Program-made: the position numbers and the translations under genes
Shown here: piece after piece, positions 7,573 to 17,014 of the stretch
Layout of the letters: every line of letters begins with the position of its first letter
Numbering within the stretch: the first letter of the stretch is position 1
Notes under the pieces: model-generated
Seen by the model: only the letters and a program-made list of their open reading frames with translations
What the model was told of the DNA's origin: nothing
Database searches by the model: none
Source of the DNA: CAMCXE01 sp036520615
GTDB lineage: Bacteria; Pseudomonadota; Gammaproteobacteria; Pseudomonadales; Cellvibrionaceae
Assembly: GCA_036520615.1 (NCBI GenBank)
Contig: DATDJI010000073.1
Location: forward strand, 37,001-101,000
Direction of reading: 5' to 3'
DNA: 64,000 nucleotides

Positions 7573-8859
7573 TTACGCCTGCTCACGTGCGATGGCTCGA
7601 TAGGCAATATCGCGTCGCAGTGTGCAGTCTTGCCAGGTGATGGTGTCTGTTAGCCGGTAGGCCGCCTGTTGCGCTTCGGTAACCGTATCACCCAGTGCGG
7701 TGGCGCAGAGCACTCGGCCGCCTGCGGTAACTACAGTGTCGCCTTTTTCTTGAGTCCCAGCGTGGAATACTTTACCGGGTAAGGCGGCAGCGGCAGCGAG
7801 TCCCTCAATAACGTCCCCTTTGGCGTATTCATTGGGGTAGCCGCCAGCGGCAAGCACGACTCCAACTGCTGGGCGCGGATCCCAGTTTGCTTCGATCTGA
7901 TCAAGTGTGCCTGCAAGCGCTGCTTGGCACAGTTCCGTTAAGTCTGATTGCAGGCGCAGCATAATTGGTTGGGTTTCTGGGTCACCAAAGCGGCAGTTGT
8001 ATTCAATAACTTTGGGGTTGCCAGCGGCGTCAATCATTAGCCCAGCGTATAAAAACCCTGTGTAGGAATTACCTTCGGCAGCCATACCCCGCAGCGTGGG
8101 CAGAATAATCTCCTGCATTACTCGTTCGTGTACTTGAGGGGTGACCACTGGAGCGGGTGAATAAGCTCCCATGCCGCCTGTATTAGGGCCTGTGTCGCCG
8201 TCGCCGATGCGTTTATGGTCTTGGCTAGTAGCCATAGGCAGTGCGTGAACGCCGTCTGCTATGACAATGAAACTTGCTTCTTCGCCGCTGAGAAATTCTT
8301 CAATGACAACCCGGCAGCCCGCATCGCCAAAGGCGTTGCCGGAGAGCATATCGCGCACGGCGTCTTCTGCTTCCTCAAGTGTAGTAGCTACAATTACGCC
8401 TTTGCCGGCAGCTAGGCCGTCTGCTTTAATCACGATGGGCGCGCCTTGGCTGCGCAGATATCCAAGCGCAGGCTCGATCGCAGTAAAATTCTGATAAGCA
8501 GCAGTTGGAATATTGTGGCGAGCGAGAAAATCTTTGGTAAATGCTTTTGAGCCTTCCAATTGTGCAGCGCCTTTGCGAGGGCCAAAGCAGGCTAAGTTGC
8601 GCTCTGCAAAATAATCGACCATTCCCGCCACTAAAGGCGCTTCCGGCCCTACGATCGTAAGGGCTATGTTCTCTTGCTGTACAAATTCAGCCAGCGCGGC
8701 AAAATTTAAAACGTCCAAAGGTAGGTTTTGCACTTTGGCTTCGCGGGCTGTTCCGGCGTTGCCGGGGGCCACAAATACCTGGCTTACTTGAGGATTTTGC
8801 GCAACTTTCCAAGCCAGCGCGTGTTCACGGCCACCACCACCAATGATGAGTATTTTCAT
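7573..8859 (-). CDS. purD: Phosphoribosylamine-glycine ligase PurD
   Basis: PurD joins phosphoribosylamine and glycine using ATP, step two of de novo purine synthesis. The 428 residues have the full family layout: N-terminal Rossmann-like region (MKILIIGGGGREHALAWK), a lid and ATP-grasp domain (VIKADGLAAGKGVIVA at about 145-160), the signature NTGGMGAYSPAP, and the metal-binding EYNCRFGDPETQ. The ATG lies 9 bases after purH, so the pair forms one purine operon. I saw no obvious PurR palindrome upstream of purH. Confidence 0.98.
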   Translation of the reverse strand: MKILIIGGGGREHALAWKVAQNPQVSQVFVAPGNAGTAREAKVQNLPLDVLNFAALAEFVQQENIALTIVGPEAPLVAGMVDYFAERNLACFGPRKGAAQLEGSKAFTKDFLARHNIPTAAYQNFTAIEPALGYLRSQGAPIVIKADGLAAGKGVIVATTLEEAEDAVRDMLSGNAFGDAGCRVVIEEFLSGEEASFIVIADGVHALPMATSQDHKRIGDGDTGPNTGGMGAYSPAPVVTPQVHERVMQEIILPTLRGMAAEGNSYTGFLYAGLMIDAAGNPKVIEYNCRFGDPETQPIMLRLQSDLTELCQAALAGTLDQIEANWDPRPAVGVVLAAGGYPNEYAKGDVIEGLAAAAALPGKVFHAGTQEKGDTVVTAGGRVLCATALGDTVTEAQQAAYRLTDTITWQDCTLRRDIAYRAIAREQA

Positions 8860-8868
8860 AATTTGCTC

Positions 8869-10458
8869 CTAATGACGGAAATGACGCATGCGAGTGAACA
8901 CCATGGCAATACCATGCTCGTTGGCCGCAGCAATCACTTCGTCATCGCGCATCGAGCCACCAGGTTGAATAACGGCGGCTATACCCACTTTAGCGGCATT
9001 GTCTAAGCCGTCTCGGAAGGGAAAAAACGCATCGGATGCCATAACCGAACCTGCAACACTAAGGCCTGCGTGCTCCGCTTTAATAGCGGCGATGCGCGCT
9101 GAGTTCACTCGGCTCATTTGCCCTGCACCGACGCCAATTGTGGCCTGGGCTCGGGCATAGACGATGGCATTGGACTTCACCATTTTGGCGACTTTCCAAG
9201 CAAATAATAAATCGGCAATCTCGGTAGGCGTGGGTTTGCGCTCGGTAACAATTTCAAGGTTTTCTTCACCGATTAACCCTAAATCGCGCTCTTGTACTAA
9301 TAGACCGCCACTGACGCGTTTGAAATCAAAGCCGGCAAGGCCCGAGCTCTTCCAGTAATTGCACTCAAGTAAGCGCACGTTTTTCTTGCTGCTGACTATG
9401 GCGCTGGCCTCTGGGGTAACGCTGGGGGCAATAATCACTTCAACAAATTGCCGCTCGACTATCGCTGCGGCAGTTTCTGCATCTAACTCGCGGTTAAACG
9501 CAATGATGCCGCCGAAGGCTGATTCAGGGTCGGTGGCGTAGGCGTTGTTGTAGGCGGCGAGGAGGGAATCGGCCTCAGCTACTCCACAGGGGTTGGCGTG
9601 TTTTACGATGACGCAGGCGGGGCGAGAGAAAAGTTTTACCGTCTCTAAGGCCGCGTCTGTATCTGCAACGTTGTTAAAGGACAGCTCCTTGCCTTGCAGT
9701 TGTTGAGCCGTGGCAATACAGGCGTCTTGGGGGTTTTTCTCCACATAAAATGCGGCGCTCTGATGGGGATTCTCCCCATAACGCATATCCTGGGCTTTAA
9801 TAAATTGTGTGTTAAACGTGCGCGGATAGCGGCTCGGCGCGCTGTCGGCTGCAGAGGGCAATTTAGTTCCTAGATAGTTGGCGATGGCGCCATCGTAGGC
9901 AGCTGTGTGTTCATAGGCTTGCACAGCTAAATCAAATCGAGTCGCTAGGCTTAACTGACCTTGATTGGCCGTAAGCTCTTCTAACACCCGTGAGTAGCTA
10001 CTGCTATTGACCACTATGGCTACATGGGCGTGGTTTTTCGCAGCGGCGCGAACCATCGTTGGCCCGCCTATATCAATATTTTCAATGGCGTCTTCAAGGC
10101 TGCAATTGGGCTTGGCAACGGTTTGTTCAAACGGATACAGATTTACCACAACCATATCAATTGGCTTGATGCCGTGTTCGGTCATAACGGCATCGTCCTG
10201 ACCGCGACGGCCGAGTATGCCGCCGTGTACTTTTGGGTGCAGGGTTTTTACCCGGCCGTCCATCATTTCAGGAAACCCCGTGTACGAAGAAACTTCCACA
10301 ACAGCAAGACCTTGCTGTTTAAGCAGTTGGTATGTACCTCCAGTGGAGAGCAGCTCTATGCCATGGCTGAGCAGACTTTGGGCAAATTCCACAATACCGG
10401 TTTTATCTGACACGCTAAGCAGCGCGCGTTTAACGGGAACAAAATTAGAAGAAGACAT
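8869..10458 (-). CDS. purH: Bifunctional AICAR formyltransferase/IMP cyclohydrolase PurH
   Basis: PurH carries out the last two steps to IMP. The 529 residues contain the N-terminal cyclohydrolase (about 1-200, with LLSVSDKTGIVEFA, STGGTYQLL and DGRVKTLHPKVHGG) and the C-terminal formyltransferase. The latter shows MRYGENPHQSAAFY, KHANPCGVA and the motif CVIVKHANPCG. The end SDAFFPFRDG...ANEHGIAMVFTRMRHFRH is standard. Its promoter should lie in the 146-base gap after fis. It is followed by purD after 9 bases. Confidence 0.98.
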   Translation of the reverse strand: MSSSNFVPVKRALLSVSDKTGIVEFAQSLLSHGIELLSTGGTYQLLKQQGLAVVEVSSYTGFPEMMDGRVKTLHPKVHGGILGRRGQDDAVMTEHGIKPIDMVVVNLYPFEQTVAKPNCSLEDAIENIDIGGPTMVRAAAKNHAHVAIVVNSSSYSRVLEELTANQGQLSLATRFDLAVQAYEHTAAYDGAIANYLGTKLPSAADSAPSRYPRTFNTQFIKAQDMRYGENPHQSAAFYVEKNPQDACIATAQQLQGKELSFNNVADTDAALETVKLFSRPACVIVKHANPCGVAEADSLLAAYNNAYATDPESAFGGIIAFNRELDAETAAAIVERQFVEVIIAPSVTPEASAIVSSKKNVRLLECNYWKSSGLAGFDFKRVSGGLLVQERDLGLIGEENLEIVTERKPTPTEIADLLFAWKVAKMVKSNAIVYARAQATIGVGAGQMSRVNSARIAAIKAEHAGLSVAGSVMASDAFFPFRDGLDNAAKVGIAAVIQPGGSMRDDEVIAAANEHGIAMVFTRMRHFRH

Positions 10459-10542
10459 GAGCGAGAAAAATCCTCGATGGCTTAAAGCGTTAAAAAATAG
10501 AACAAGCCTTAGGGCTTAAGGAAACTAGCAAAGGGCAATTGA

Positions 10543-10560
10543 GCTGGCCAAACGGCCAGC
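10543..10560 (-). other. Hairpin between fis and purH
   Basis: A perfect 7-base-pair stem (GCTGGCC / GGCCAGC) with a 4-base loop lies in the fis-purH gap. There is no T tract on either strand, so it is not a standard intrinsic terminator. It may mark the end of the dusB-fis transcript or be fortuitous. Confidence 0.3.
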
Positions 10561-10604
10561 CAATGCAGCCTTCATATGTAGAAGGCGAGAAGGCGGCAGG
10601 TAGT

Positions 10605-10919
10605 TTATAGCAGGCCGTATTGTTTAAGTTTTTTACGCAGTGTGCCGCGGTTTAAGCCGAGAATTTCAGCAGCACGAGTTTGATTATGGCGAGTGTATTT
10701 CATGACTACTTCCAACAATGGCGTTTCAACTTCCGAGAGCACCATTTCATAGACGTTGGTGACGTCTTGACCTTCTAAATGCTGGAAATAATTGCTAACC
10801 GCAGTTTCAACATAATCGCGTAGAGACTGGCCACTATTGTTGTTCGTGGGGGAGGGCGAGATCGGCTTGATGCTGATTTCTCGCGTACGGTCAGTCAAGA
10901 TGGGTTCGACAGTGTTCAT
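10605..10919 (-). CDS. fis: Nucleoid-associated regulator Fis
   Basis: Fis is a small dimeric DNA-bending protein controlling stable-RNA genes, recombination and growth-phase genes. The 104 residues end in the typical helix-turn-helix: TRAAEILGLNRGTLRKKLKQYG, residues about 82-103, split by the turn at GLNRG. An acidic/Leu-rich dimerisation part precedes it. The start ATG overlaps the dusB stop by four bases (ATGA), the classic dusB-fis arrangement with translational coupling. The presence of tRNA promoters with GC-rich discriminators in the window fits Fis-responsive stable-RNA control. Confidence 0.97.
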   Translation of the reverse strand: MNTVEPILTDRTREISIKPISPSPTNNNSGQSLRDYVETAVSNYFQHLEGQDVTNVYEMVLSEVETPLLEVVMKYTRHNQTRAAEILGLNRGTLRKKLKQYGLL

Positions 10920-11932
10920 GCGGCTTGATCCTCTAATGGTTTAGTACGCCCAAATATGTCTTGAGCTAATTGTTGTTGTTCTTGGGTCGATTCGACCTGA
11001 TTAAATTGCTGACGGTATTGAGCTGCAGCCTCTAAAGATAAGGCCGCGCCCTTTCGGGATAGGGTAGCAAGATACCAAGCAAAGTGTTTACGTGCGATGC
11101 GCACGCCTGCCTCCTGGCCATAAAGGGCATAGATACCCTCTAGGTGTTGTAAAACCGTGCCCAGAATCTCGTCAGGCGATACAGCACCTGACATCTGTGC
11201 AGAGTTGAGAAACTGGTTAAAGAAACGAAAAATCCAAGGATTACCCTGGGCTGCCCGGCCGATCATAATTCCTGCCGCCCCCGTGCATGTTAAGACAGCT
11301 TTGGCGCTGACGGGACAGGTGATATCGCCGTTGGCGATGACGGGGATCGATACAGCGGCAACGACTTCAGCAATCGTGTGATATTCAACTGGGCCTGCAA
11401 AACGACAGGCTCTGGAGCGGCCATGTACAGTTAAAGCTTGAATGCCAGCCTGTTGTGCAATACGTGCAATTGAAACCGCGTTACGGCTCTCCAGACACCA
11501 GCCAGTGCGGATTTTTAACGTCACAGGTACTGAAACTGCGGCTACAACGGCATCCAGAATTTGCGAGACTAGATATTCATCACGCAGTAGAGATGAGCCT
11601 GCGGCACGATTGCAGACCTTTTTCGCCGGGCAGCCCATATTTATATCGACAATTTGCGCGCCGGCATCAACGCAGGATTTCGCAGCGAGTGCCATTTGGG
11701 TCGGGTCGCTACCTGCAATTTGCATCGCGATTGGTGTGGCGCTACGTTCGTTGCGAAGGCGAGAGAGGCTTTTACGGCTGTGCCAATGGCGCGTATCGCT
11801 GATGAGCATCTCACCAAAGGCCAAACCTGCCCCTTCTGCCAAGCACAATTTGCGCATGGGCAGATCACTAATGCCCGCCATAGGTGCTAGTAGCACTTGT
11901 GACGGCAATAGATAAGGACCGATAGTGAGCAA
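10916..11932 (-). CDS. dusB: tRNA-dihydrouridine synthase DusB
   Basis: DusB reduces a uridine in the tRNA D loop with FMN and NADPH. Family motifs: LLAPMAGISDLPMR, the catalytic Cys in NMGCPAKKV (about residue 101), KIRTGW, LTVHGR and IANGDI...IMIGRAAQGNPW. The frame is open further upstream to a TTG at 11986. I prefer the TTG at 11932: a GAGG lies 8 bases before it, and it puts LTIGPY at the N terminus as in other DusB proteins. It is translationally coupled to fis downstream. Gene order prmA, DUF3426 gene, dusB, fis matches pseudomonads. Confidence 0.95.
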   Translation of the reverse strand: MLTIGPYLLPSQVLLAPMAGISDLPMRKLCLAEGAGLAFGEMLISDTRHWHSRKSLSRLRNERSATPIAMQIAGSDPTQMALAAKSCVDAGAQIVDINMGCPAKKVCNRAAGSSLLRDEYLVSQILDAVVAAVSVPVTLKIRTGWCLESRNAVSIARIAQQAGIQALTVHGRSRACRFAGPVEYHTIAEVVAAVSIPVIANGDITCPVSAKAVLTCTGAAGIMIGRAAQGNPWIFRFFNQFLNSAQMSGAVSPDEILGTVLQHLEGIYALYGQEAGVRIARKHFAWYLATLSRKGAALSLEAAAQYRQQFNQVESTQEQQQLAQDIFGRTKPLEDQAA

Positions 11933-12276
11933 ATGATGTTCCTCAAGGGGAATAACTGGAAAGGCCAAGCTCGCGAGCAAATGCAAGCGTCCAGAGCGGT
12001 AAAAAGGCGCGCATTCTACCTGTACTCAAGATGTTTTGGAACGCACAATTTGAGCAGATTGCTCAAAAAATAGCTAAATATTCGTTAGTGTGAAATTTTG
12101 AATCCATTCACTGTTTGTATAGATAAATTGGAGCGAATTTTGGCGTGTTTCACATATGTCTGCAGGGAAGCTGTGCAATTAGATGCAATTGCACACTCAA
12201 ACAACTGACGTTGCGTCAACACGGCGCGTGATAAAGCATGTAGGTGATTAAACTTTGTGTCAGGGAAGCCTGGCGA

Positions 12277-13536
12277 CTAATCGGCTGAGAGGTTGTAGCT
12301 AACGGCGTCTTTGCCTGGGTCGACTATTTCCAAGCCAATGCGAATTTCCTGCTTAATGGGCATGTTTTGCTCACCAGCCATTTCACCGCCTAAGTATTCA
12401 GCCGGTAGGAAAATTCGTTCATTGATTAATTGGTTTTGTAAATTGCGAAAGCTCAAAATTAAACGTGGAAAAGGCTGAACAAACGACGCTTTGTTAACAA
12501 TAACTGCGTCTACGGCAAAGGCTCCAGGGTGTGTAGGATGTTCGCGCACTAATAGGCTTTTGGTTTGAATCTTACTCGCGTCGACGCGGCTATCTTTGGG
12601 GCAAGTAAGCTTTTGGCAGGCCAATGTATAGATGCCGCTCAGCGGCGTGTCATAGCGCCATTGCGGCATTTTGATGATTGCTACTTGTATGAACAGTATC
12701 AAAAGTGCCGCGAGACAGCCCGCGCTCCACCAAAATTGCGCGCTCAAGCCTTTGCGATGGCGGAAAGTGACTTCAAGAGCATCCAGCTCGATGCGCTCGA
12801 TAAGGTGCGCATTGTGGCTGGAAGAACTTTGGCCAGGTGCGGTGGTATTACGGCTTGATTTAGGTGCAGCGGCGGACAGGCTTTCTTGTGTCACTACTTT
12901 AGCCTGCGCTGCAGGCTCAATTCGCGTGCTTTGCAAAGCTTCGTGAAGGTCTTGTAAATCTTCAGCGTTAAGCTCGGGGTGTTCCTGGGCTAATGAGGTT
13001 ACAAATGCTTCGGTATTTTTTGCAAGCTCACTCCCTGCCTCCGGTTGCACGGTTAATTCAGCGCTTTGGGTAGCCTTGAGAAAATCGTCTGAAAGCTCGA
13101 TGGGTTTTGCGTTTGCATCTACTTGGAAGGGCCTGAAGCTTGGCTCTTCCTCAATAAATTCATCTTCAGCGACCAATGGCTCGCCTAAGCCTTCTTCGGT
13201 CAGTAGAGCTATGGCCCAAGACTCATCGGCTTCTTCGGTTTTTTCCGGCTGCGCCTTGGCTTTCTCTACGCGTTCAAAAAGCGACGATTTATTTGTAGTT
13301 TCGGTACTGTTTTCCGCTGCGTCATCCTCTATGCCCATATGATCACTAATTAAAAAATCATCGGCTAAATTAGACGCAGGCGAATTTTGTGTTGTGCGTT
13401 CTGAGAGGTTTTCTAAGGCGTTAAAGATAGTAAAACACGCACCACAGCGCACGGATCCCTGTGCCAATTTTAAGTGAGCCGCGGTGATACGAAACGCTGT
13501 GGCGCATTGCGGGCAGCGTGTAATCATATCGGCCAT
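12277..13536 (-). CDS. Zinc-ribbon / DUF3426 membrane protein
   Basis: The 419-residue protein starts with an MJ0042-type zinc ribbon: Cys8, Cys11, Cys31 and Cys34 in two CxxC pairs. A long acidic, Gln/Glu-rich disordered region follows (about 40-250). Then comes one membrane helix (about 265-290, LAALLILFIQVAII) and a C-terminal DUF3426 domain (about 300-419, with VREHPTHPGAFAVDAVIVN and FPRLILSFRN). This architecture is common in gammaproteobacteria beside prmA and dusB; the function is not established. The two starts MADMIT and MIT are both possible. It lies 18 bases after prmA, so it is probably in the acc-prmA transcript. Confidence 0.9.
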   Translation of the reverse strand: MADMITRCPQCATAFRITAAHLKLAQGSVRCGACFTIFNALENLSERTTQNSPASNLADDFLISDHMGIEDDAAENSTETTNKSSLFERVEKAKAQPEKTEEADESWAIALLTEEGLGEPLVAEDEFIEEEPSFRPFQVDANAKPIELSDDFLKATQSAELTVQPEAGSELAKNTEAFVTSLAQEHPELNAEDLQDLHEALQSTRIEPAAQAKVVTQESLSAAAPKSSRNTTAPGQSSSSHNAHLIERIELDALEVTFRHRKGLSAQFWWSAGCLAALLILFIQVAIIKMPQWRYDTPLSGIYTLACQKLTCPKDSRVDASKIQTKSLLVREHPTHPGAFAVDAVIVNKASFVQPFPRLILSFRNLQNQLINERIFLPAEYLGGEMAGEQNMPIKQEIRIGLEIVDPGKDAVSYNLSAD

Positions 13537-13554
13537 GCTAATTCCTATTTGGGG

Positions 13555-14424
13555 TTAACGTTTGGTGGCGCTTAAGCAGACCCATTCGTCCCGCGTGCGC
13601 CAGGGGTGGAATATAAAAGCGCTGCTGTAGGCGTCCACTACATCTTGCGCTTGGGTCTGTAGGATGCCGGATAGACATAATAGCCCGCCGGGCCTTACCC
13701 TTGGCGTGAGCTCTGGCGCCAATTCAACTAATGGGCCGGCGAGAATATTGGCGAAAAGGGCGTCTATCGGTGTGGCGGGACAAGCATTGGGAAATACTAC
13801 AGGGAACTGATGCTCATCAAGGCCATTGCGCTGAGCATTTTCTTGCGTAGCAATTAAAGCCTGCGGGTCAATATCCACACCCAACACAGATTTGGCCCCC
13901 AATAGCAGCGCGCCTATGCCCAAAATGCCCGACCCACAGCCATAATCAATACAGGTAAGACCGGTAAGATCCTGAGCGCTTAACCATTGCAGACACATAA
14001 ATGTAGTTGGATGGGTGCCGGTGCCAAACGCTAAACCGGGATCCAGTAAAAGATTTACCGCCTTGGGATGTGGTGGGGCTATCCAGCTGGGGCAAATCCA
14101 AAAATGCTCGGCTACTGAAATGGGATGGAAATCTTTCATCCACTCGCGCTCCCAGTCCTTATCTTCAAGCAATTGCCATTGCCAAAATGAATCACCACGC
14201 AGCTCAAGTTTGCGCTCAATTTGCGTTGTACTGATATCCGAATCAAATAAGCCCGTTACCCTTGTGGACTGCCAAAGCGGCGTTTCTCCTAGGGCGGGTT
14301 CAAAAATAGGTTGATCTGCATTGTCTTGCAGCGTGACACTTAATGCGCCTGCACTAAGCAAAGCCTTCTCCCAATGGGGCGCAGTGTCGCGGTCTGTATC
14401 AATACGCAGTTCTAACCAAGGCAT
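13555..14424 (-). CDS. prmA: Ribosomal protein L11 methyltransferase PrmA
   Basis: PrmA trimethylates lysines and the N terminus of ribosomal protein L11 using S-adenosylmethionine. The 289 residues show the N-terminal substrate-recognition domain, then the Rossmann methyltransferase core with DYGCGSGILGIGALLLGA and VDIDPQA. The NPPY-like position reads FANILAGPL, as in the family. DPGLAFGTGTHPTT is diagnostic for PrmA. It lies 54 bases after accC in the same direction, the usual accBC-prmA order. Confidence 0.97.
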   Translation of the reverse strand: MPWLELRIDTDRDTAPHWEKALLSAGALSVTLQDNADQPIFEPALGETPLWQSTRVTGLFDSDISTTQIERKLELRGDSFWQWQLLEDKDWEREWMKDFHPISVAEHFWICPSWIAPPHPKAVNLLLDPGLAFGTGTHPTTFMCLQWLSAQDLTGLTCIDYGCGSGILGIGALLLGAKSVLGVDIDPQALIATQENAQRNGLDEHQFPVVFPNACPATPIDALFANILAGPLVELAPELTPRVRPGGLLCLSGILQTQAQDVVDAYSSAFIFHPWRTRDEWVCLSATKR

Positions 14425-14478
14425 ATAAAATCCGAGATCGTTAAAGCAGACTTAGGCCTGCTTTAACGAGGTGATGGC

Positions 14479-15822
14479 TTATTTAAGTTGCAGTTTTTTC
14501 TCAAGATAGTGGATGTTCACACCCCCTTGAGCAAACGCTGCATCGCGCACTAAATCTTGCTGCAGCGGGGTATTAGTTTTAATACCGCTAATAACCAGCT
14601 CGTCCAGCGCCACGCGCATTTTTGCAAGGGCAGCGGGGCGATCATCGGCAAAGGTAATGACTTTGGCAATCATTGAGTCGTAATGGGGTGGAACGGTATA
14701 ACCCGAATAGACGTGAGAATCCACGCGTACACCTAAGCCGCCAGGGGCATGGAAATTAGTAACCTTGCCTGGGCTTGGCATAAAGGTCGCTGGATCCTCT
14801 GCGTTTATCCGGCATTCAAATGCATGGCCGCGCAATACAACGTCTTTCTGTTTAATGCGCAGTTTGCGGCCGGAACACACCAAAATCTGCTCTTTAATGA
14901 GGTCGATACCGGTCACCATTTCAGTTACCGGGTGCTCCACCTGAATCCGCGTGTTCATTTCAATGAAATAGAAACGCCCGTCTTCATAGAGGAACTCAAA
15001 GGTTCCCGCACCCTTGTAACCGATATCCACGCAGGCTTTGACGCAGGAGGCATACACTTCTTTACGCACGTCGTCCGGAATGCCGGGCGCTGGCGCTTCT
15101 TCGAGAACTTTTTGATGGCGGCGTTGCAGAGAGCAATCGCGGTCGTAGAGGTGTATGGCGCTGCCCTGGCCGTCAGCCAATATTTGTACTTCAACGTGAC
15201 GCGGGTTTTGCAAATATTTTTCCATGTACACGGTGTCATCTCCAAAAGCGGCTTTGGCCTCACCTTTGGTTACATGGATTGAGTTGATAAGAGCCGCTTC
15301 GGTATGTACAACGCGCATACCACGGCCACCGCCACCAGCGGCGGCTTTGATAATAATTGGATAGCCAATTTTTACCGCAATAGCATGGCACTCATCGGCA
15401 TCTTCCGGCAGGGGGCCACCGGAGCCGGGAACTGTAGGTACACCGGCTTTTTTCATGGCTTCAATAGCTGCGACCTTGTCACCCATCATGCGGATAACGT
15501 CTGGATCTGGTCCAATAAACACAAATCCGCTTTTTTGTACTTGCTCAGCGAAATTTGCGTTTTCTGCTAAAAAGCCATAACCAGGATGAACCGCCATGGA
15601 ATCGGTAATTTCCATAGCGGCAATTATCGATGGAATATTCAAATAACTTTTGGCAGAAGCATTTGGCCCTATACAAACAGACTCATCAGCAAGGCGCACA
15701 TGCATAAGATCGCGATCGGCTTGGGAGTAAACAGCGACTGTTTTAATGCCAAGCTCTTTGCAGGCGCGCAAAATACGCAATGCAATCTCGCCGCGGTTGG
15801 CGATAAGGATTTTTTCGAACAT
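14479..15822 (-). CDS. accC: Biotin carboxylase subunit of acetyl-CoA carboxylase, AccC
   Basis: AccC carboxylates the biotin on AccB using ATP and bicarbonate, the first half of malonyl-CoA formation. The 447 residues are full length: ANRGEIALRILRACKELGI at the start, the ATP-grasp glycine loop KAAAGGGGRGMR (about 159-170), the biotin carboxylase signature YMEKYLQNPRHVEVQ, and FIEMNTRIQVEHPVTEMVTG. It begins 12 bases after accB. The malonyl-CoA made here also supplies the malonyl-type AT domain of the NRPS-PKS at 24.4 kb, though that is only a metabolic link. Confidence 0.98.
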   Translation of the reverse strand: MFEKILIANRGEIALRILRACKELGIKTVAVYSQADRDLMHVRLADESVCIGPNASAKSYLNIPSIIAAMEITDSMAVHPGYGFLAENANFAEQVQKSGFVFIGPDPDVIRMMGDKVAAIEAMKKAGVPTVPGSGGPLPEDADECHAIAVKIGYPIIIKAAAGGGGRGMRVVHTEAALINSIHVTKGEAKAAFGDDTVYMEKYLQNPRHVEVQILADGQGSAIHLYDRDCSLQRRHQKVLEEAPAPGIPDDVRKEVYASCVKACVDIGYKGAGTFEFLYEDGRFYFIEMNTRIQVEHPVTEMVTGIDLIKEQILVCSGRKLRIKQKDVVLRGHAFECRINAEDPATFMPSPGKVTNFHAPGGLGVRVDSHVYSGYTVPPHYDSMIAKVITFADDRPAALAKMRVALDELVISGIKTNTPLQQDLVRDAAFAQGGVNIHYLEKKLQLK

Positions 15823-15834
15823 CGTAGCGTCCTG

Positions 15835-16293
15835 TTAGGCGATGATGACAAGCGGTTGATCGAACTCAACGGGCTGGCCGTCTTCTAGCAACACAGCTTC
15901 AACTACGCCTGCACGATCAGCCTCAATTTGGTTCATCATTTTCATCGCTTCAACGATACAGATAACATCGCCAACTTTTACTTTTTGGCCTACCGACGTG
16001 AATGGTTGTGAGCCTGGGCTAGAAGCGCGGTAAAAAGTACCAACCATAGGTGATTTAACCGCATGTCCACTACTCACTGGCTCAGCAGCTTTTGTGGCCA
16101 CGGCTTCAGCTGCCGGCGCTGCGGTCGCAGTTGGTTGCGCCATCGGCTGGTGGATATAGGTATGAACTGGTGCAGCAGCTGCGCGTTGGCCTCGGCTAAT
16201 ACGCACGGATTCTTCGCCCTCGCGTATCTCTAATTCTTCAACATTAGATTCTTCGAGTAGCTCAATCAGCTTTTTGATTTTGCGAATATCCAT
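15835..16293 (-). CDS. accB: Biotin carboxyl carrier protein AccB
   Basis: AccB carries the covalently bound biotin of acetyl-CoA carboxylase. The 152 residues have the N-terminal helix (MDIRKIKKLIELLEESNVEE), an Ala/Pro-rich flexible linker (about 38-75), and the C-terminal biotinyl domain. The biotin attachment site is Lys118 in EAMKMM. The downstream thumb and the closing VIIA are normal. It is 28 bases after aroQ and 12 bases before accC. Confidence 0.98.
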   Translation of the reverse strand: MDIRKIKKLIELLEESNVEELEIREGEESVRISRGQRAAAAPVHTYIHQPMAQPTATAAPAAEAVATKAAEPVSSGHAVKSPMVGTFYRASSPGSQPFTSVGQKVKVGDVICIVEAMKMMNQIEADRAGVVEAVLLEDGQPVEFDQPLVIIA

Positions 16294-16321
16294 TGATGCC
16301 CCTTAGCAAGGTCTGGGTAGG

Positions 16322-16765
16322 TTAATGTGATTTGAGATGGGAAAAAGCCGCTTCTAAAGCCAATAAATAACTCTGCGCACCAAATCCGCAAATGATGCCT
16401 TTGGCTATATCTGATAGATAAGAATGATGCCTAAAGGGCTCGCGAGCGTGCACATTCGATAAATGCACCTCAATAAACGGAATGTGTACGCCGGATAAGG
16501 CGTCGCGTAAGGCGATACTGGTATGGGTAAATGCGGCGGGATTAATAATTATAAAATCGACACCTTCGGTTTTAGCGTGATGAATGCGGTCGATTAATTC
16601 GAACTCGGCATTACTCTGCAGATGAAAAAATTCGTGTTGATGCGATGCACAGGCTGAGGCAAGCAGATTATTAATATCGCTAAGAGTGGTGAAACCGTAG
16701 ATTTCCGGCTCTCTTGCCCCTAACAAATTTAAATTCGGACCGTGCAGAACAAGTATTTTAGCCAT
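16322..16765 (-). CDS. aroQ: 3-dehydroquinate dehydratase, type II (AroQ)
   Basis: AroQ dehydrates 3-dehydroquinate to 3-dehydroshikimate in the shikimate pathway. The 147 residues show the type II signature HGPNLNLLGAREPEIYG at the N terminus, with the catalytic Tyr in the EIYG loop. IINPAAFTHTSIALRDAL and the His of FIEVHLSNVHAREPFRHHS follow. It is the first gene of the accBC operon here, after the terminator of dsbD, as in pseudomonads. Confidence 0.97.
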   Translation of the reverse strand: MAKILVLHGPNLNLLGAREPEIYGFTTLSDINNLLASACASHQHEFFHLQSNAEFELIDRIHHAKTEGVDFIIINPAAFTHTSIALRDALSGVHIPFIEVHLSNVHAREPFRHHSYLSDIAKGIICGFGAQSYLLALEAAFSHLKSH

Positions 16766-16930
16766 GGGGCCTCTGTTAAAACCTATGCATACTGCGCTAA
16801 CGGCGAAGACTCAAAAGACTTAGTGCGATGTATTCGCTATGCACTGTGCAGAGATCACAACAAAGCCGCACAATCGCAGAAGATCGACACCAATAGCCCT
16901 TTGGCAGTGGTGGGGGATTTTGCCTAAAAC

Positions 16931-16963
16931 AAAAGGCGCTGTCTATTAAAAACAGCGCCTTTA
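16931..16963. terminator. Intrinsic terminator after dsbD
   Basis: GGCGCTGT and ACAGCGCC pair perfectly around a 9-base loop, flanked by AAAA on one side and TTT on the other. The T runs on both strands make it usable in either direction. It lies 50 bases past the dsbD stop and separates dsbD from the aroQ-acc operon. Confidence 0.85.
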
Positions 16964-17014
16964 TCGTAGAAATTCGCCGATTGACGGCAAATGAGAGGGG
17001 ATGTCGCAGTAAAA

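Noticed and set aside
14749..15282. 177-codon plus-strand ORF inside accC
   Set aside because: Antisense shadow of the highly conserved biotin carboxylase; no independent support.
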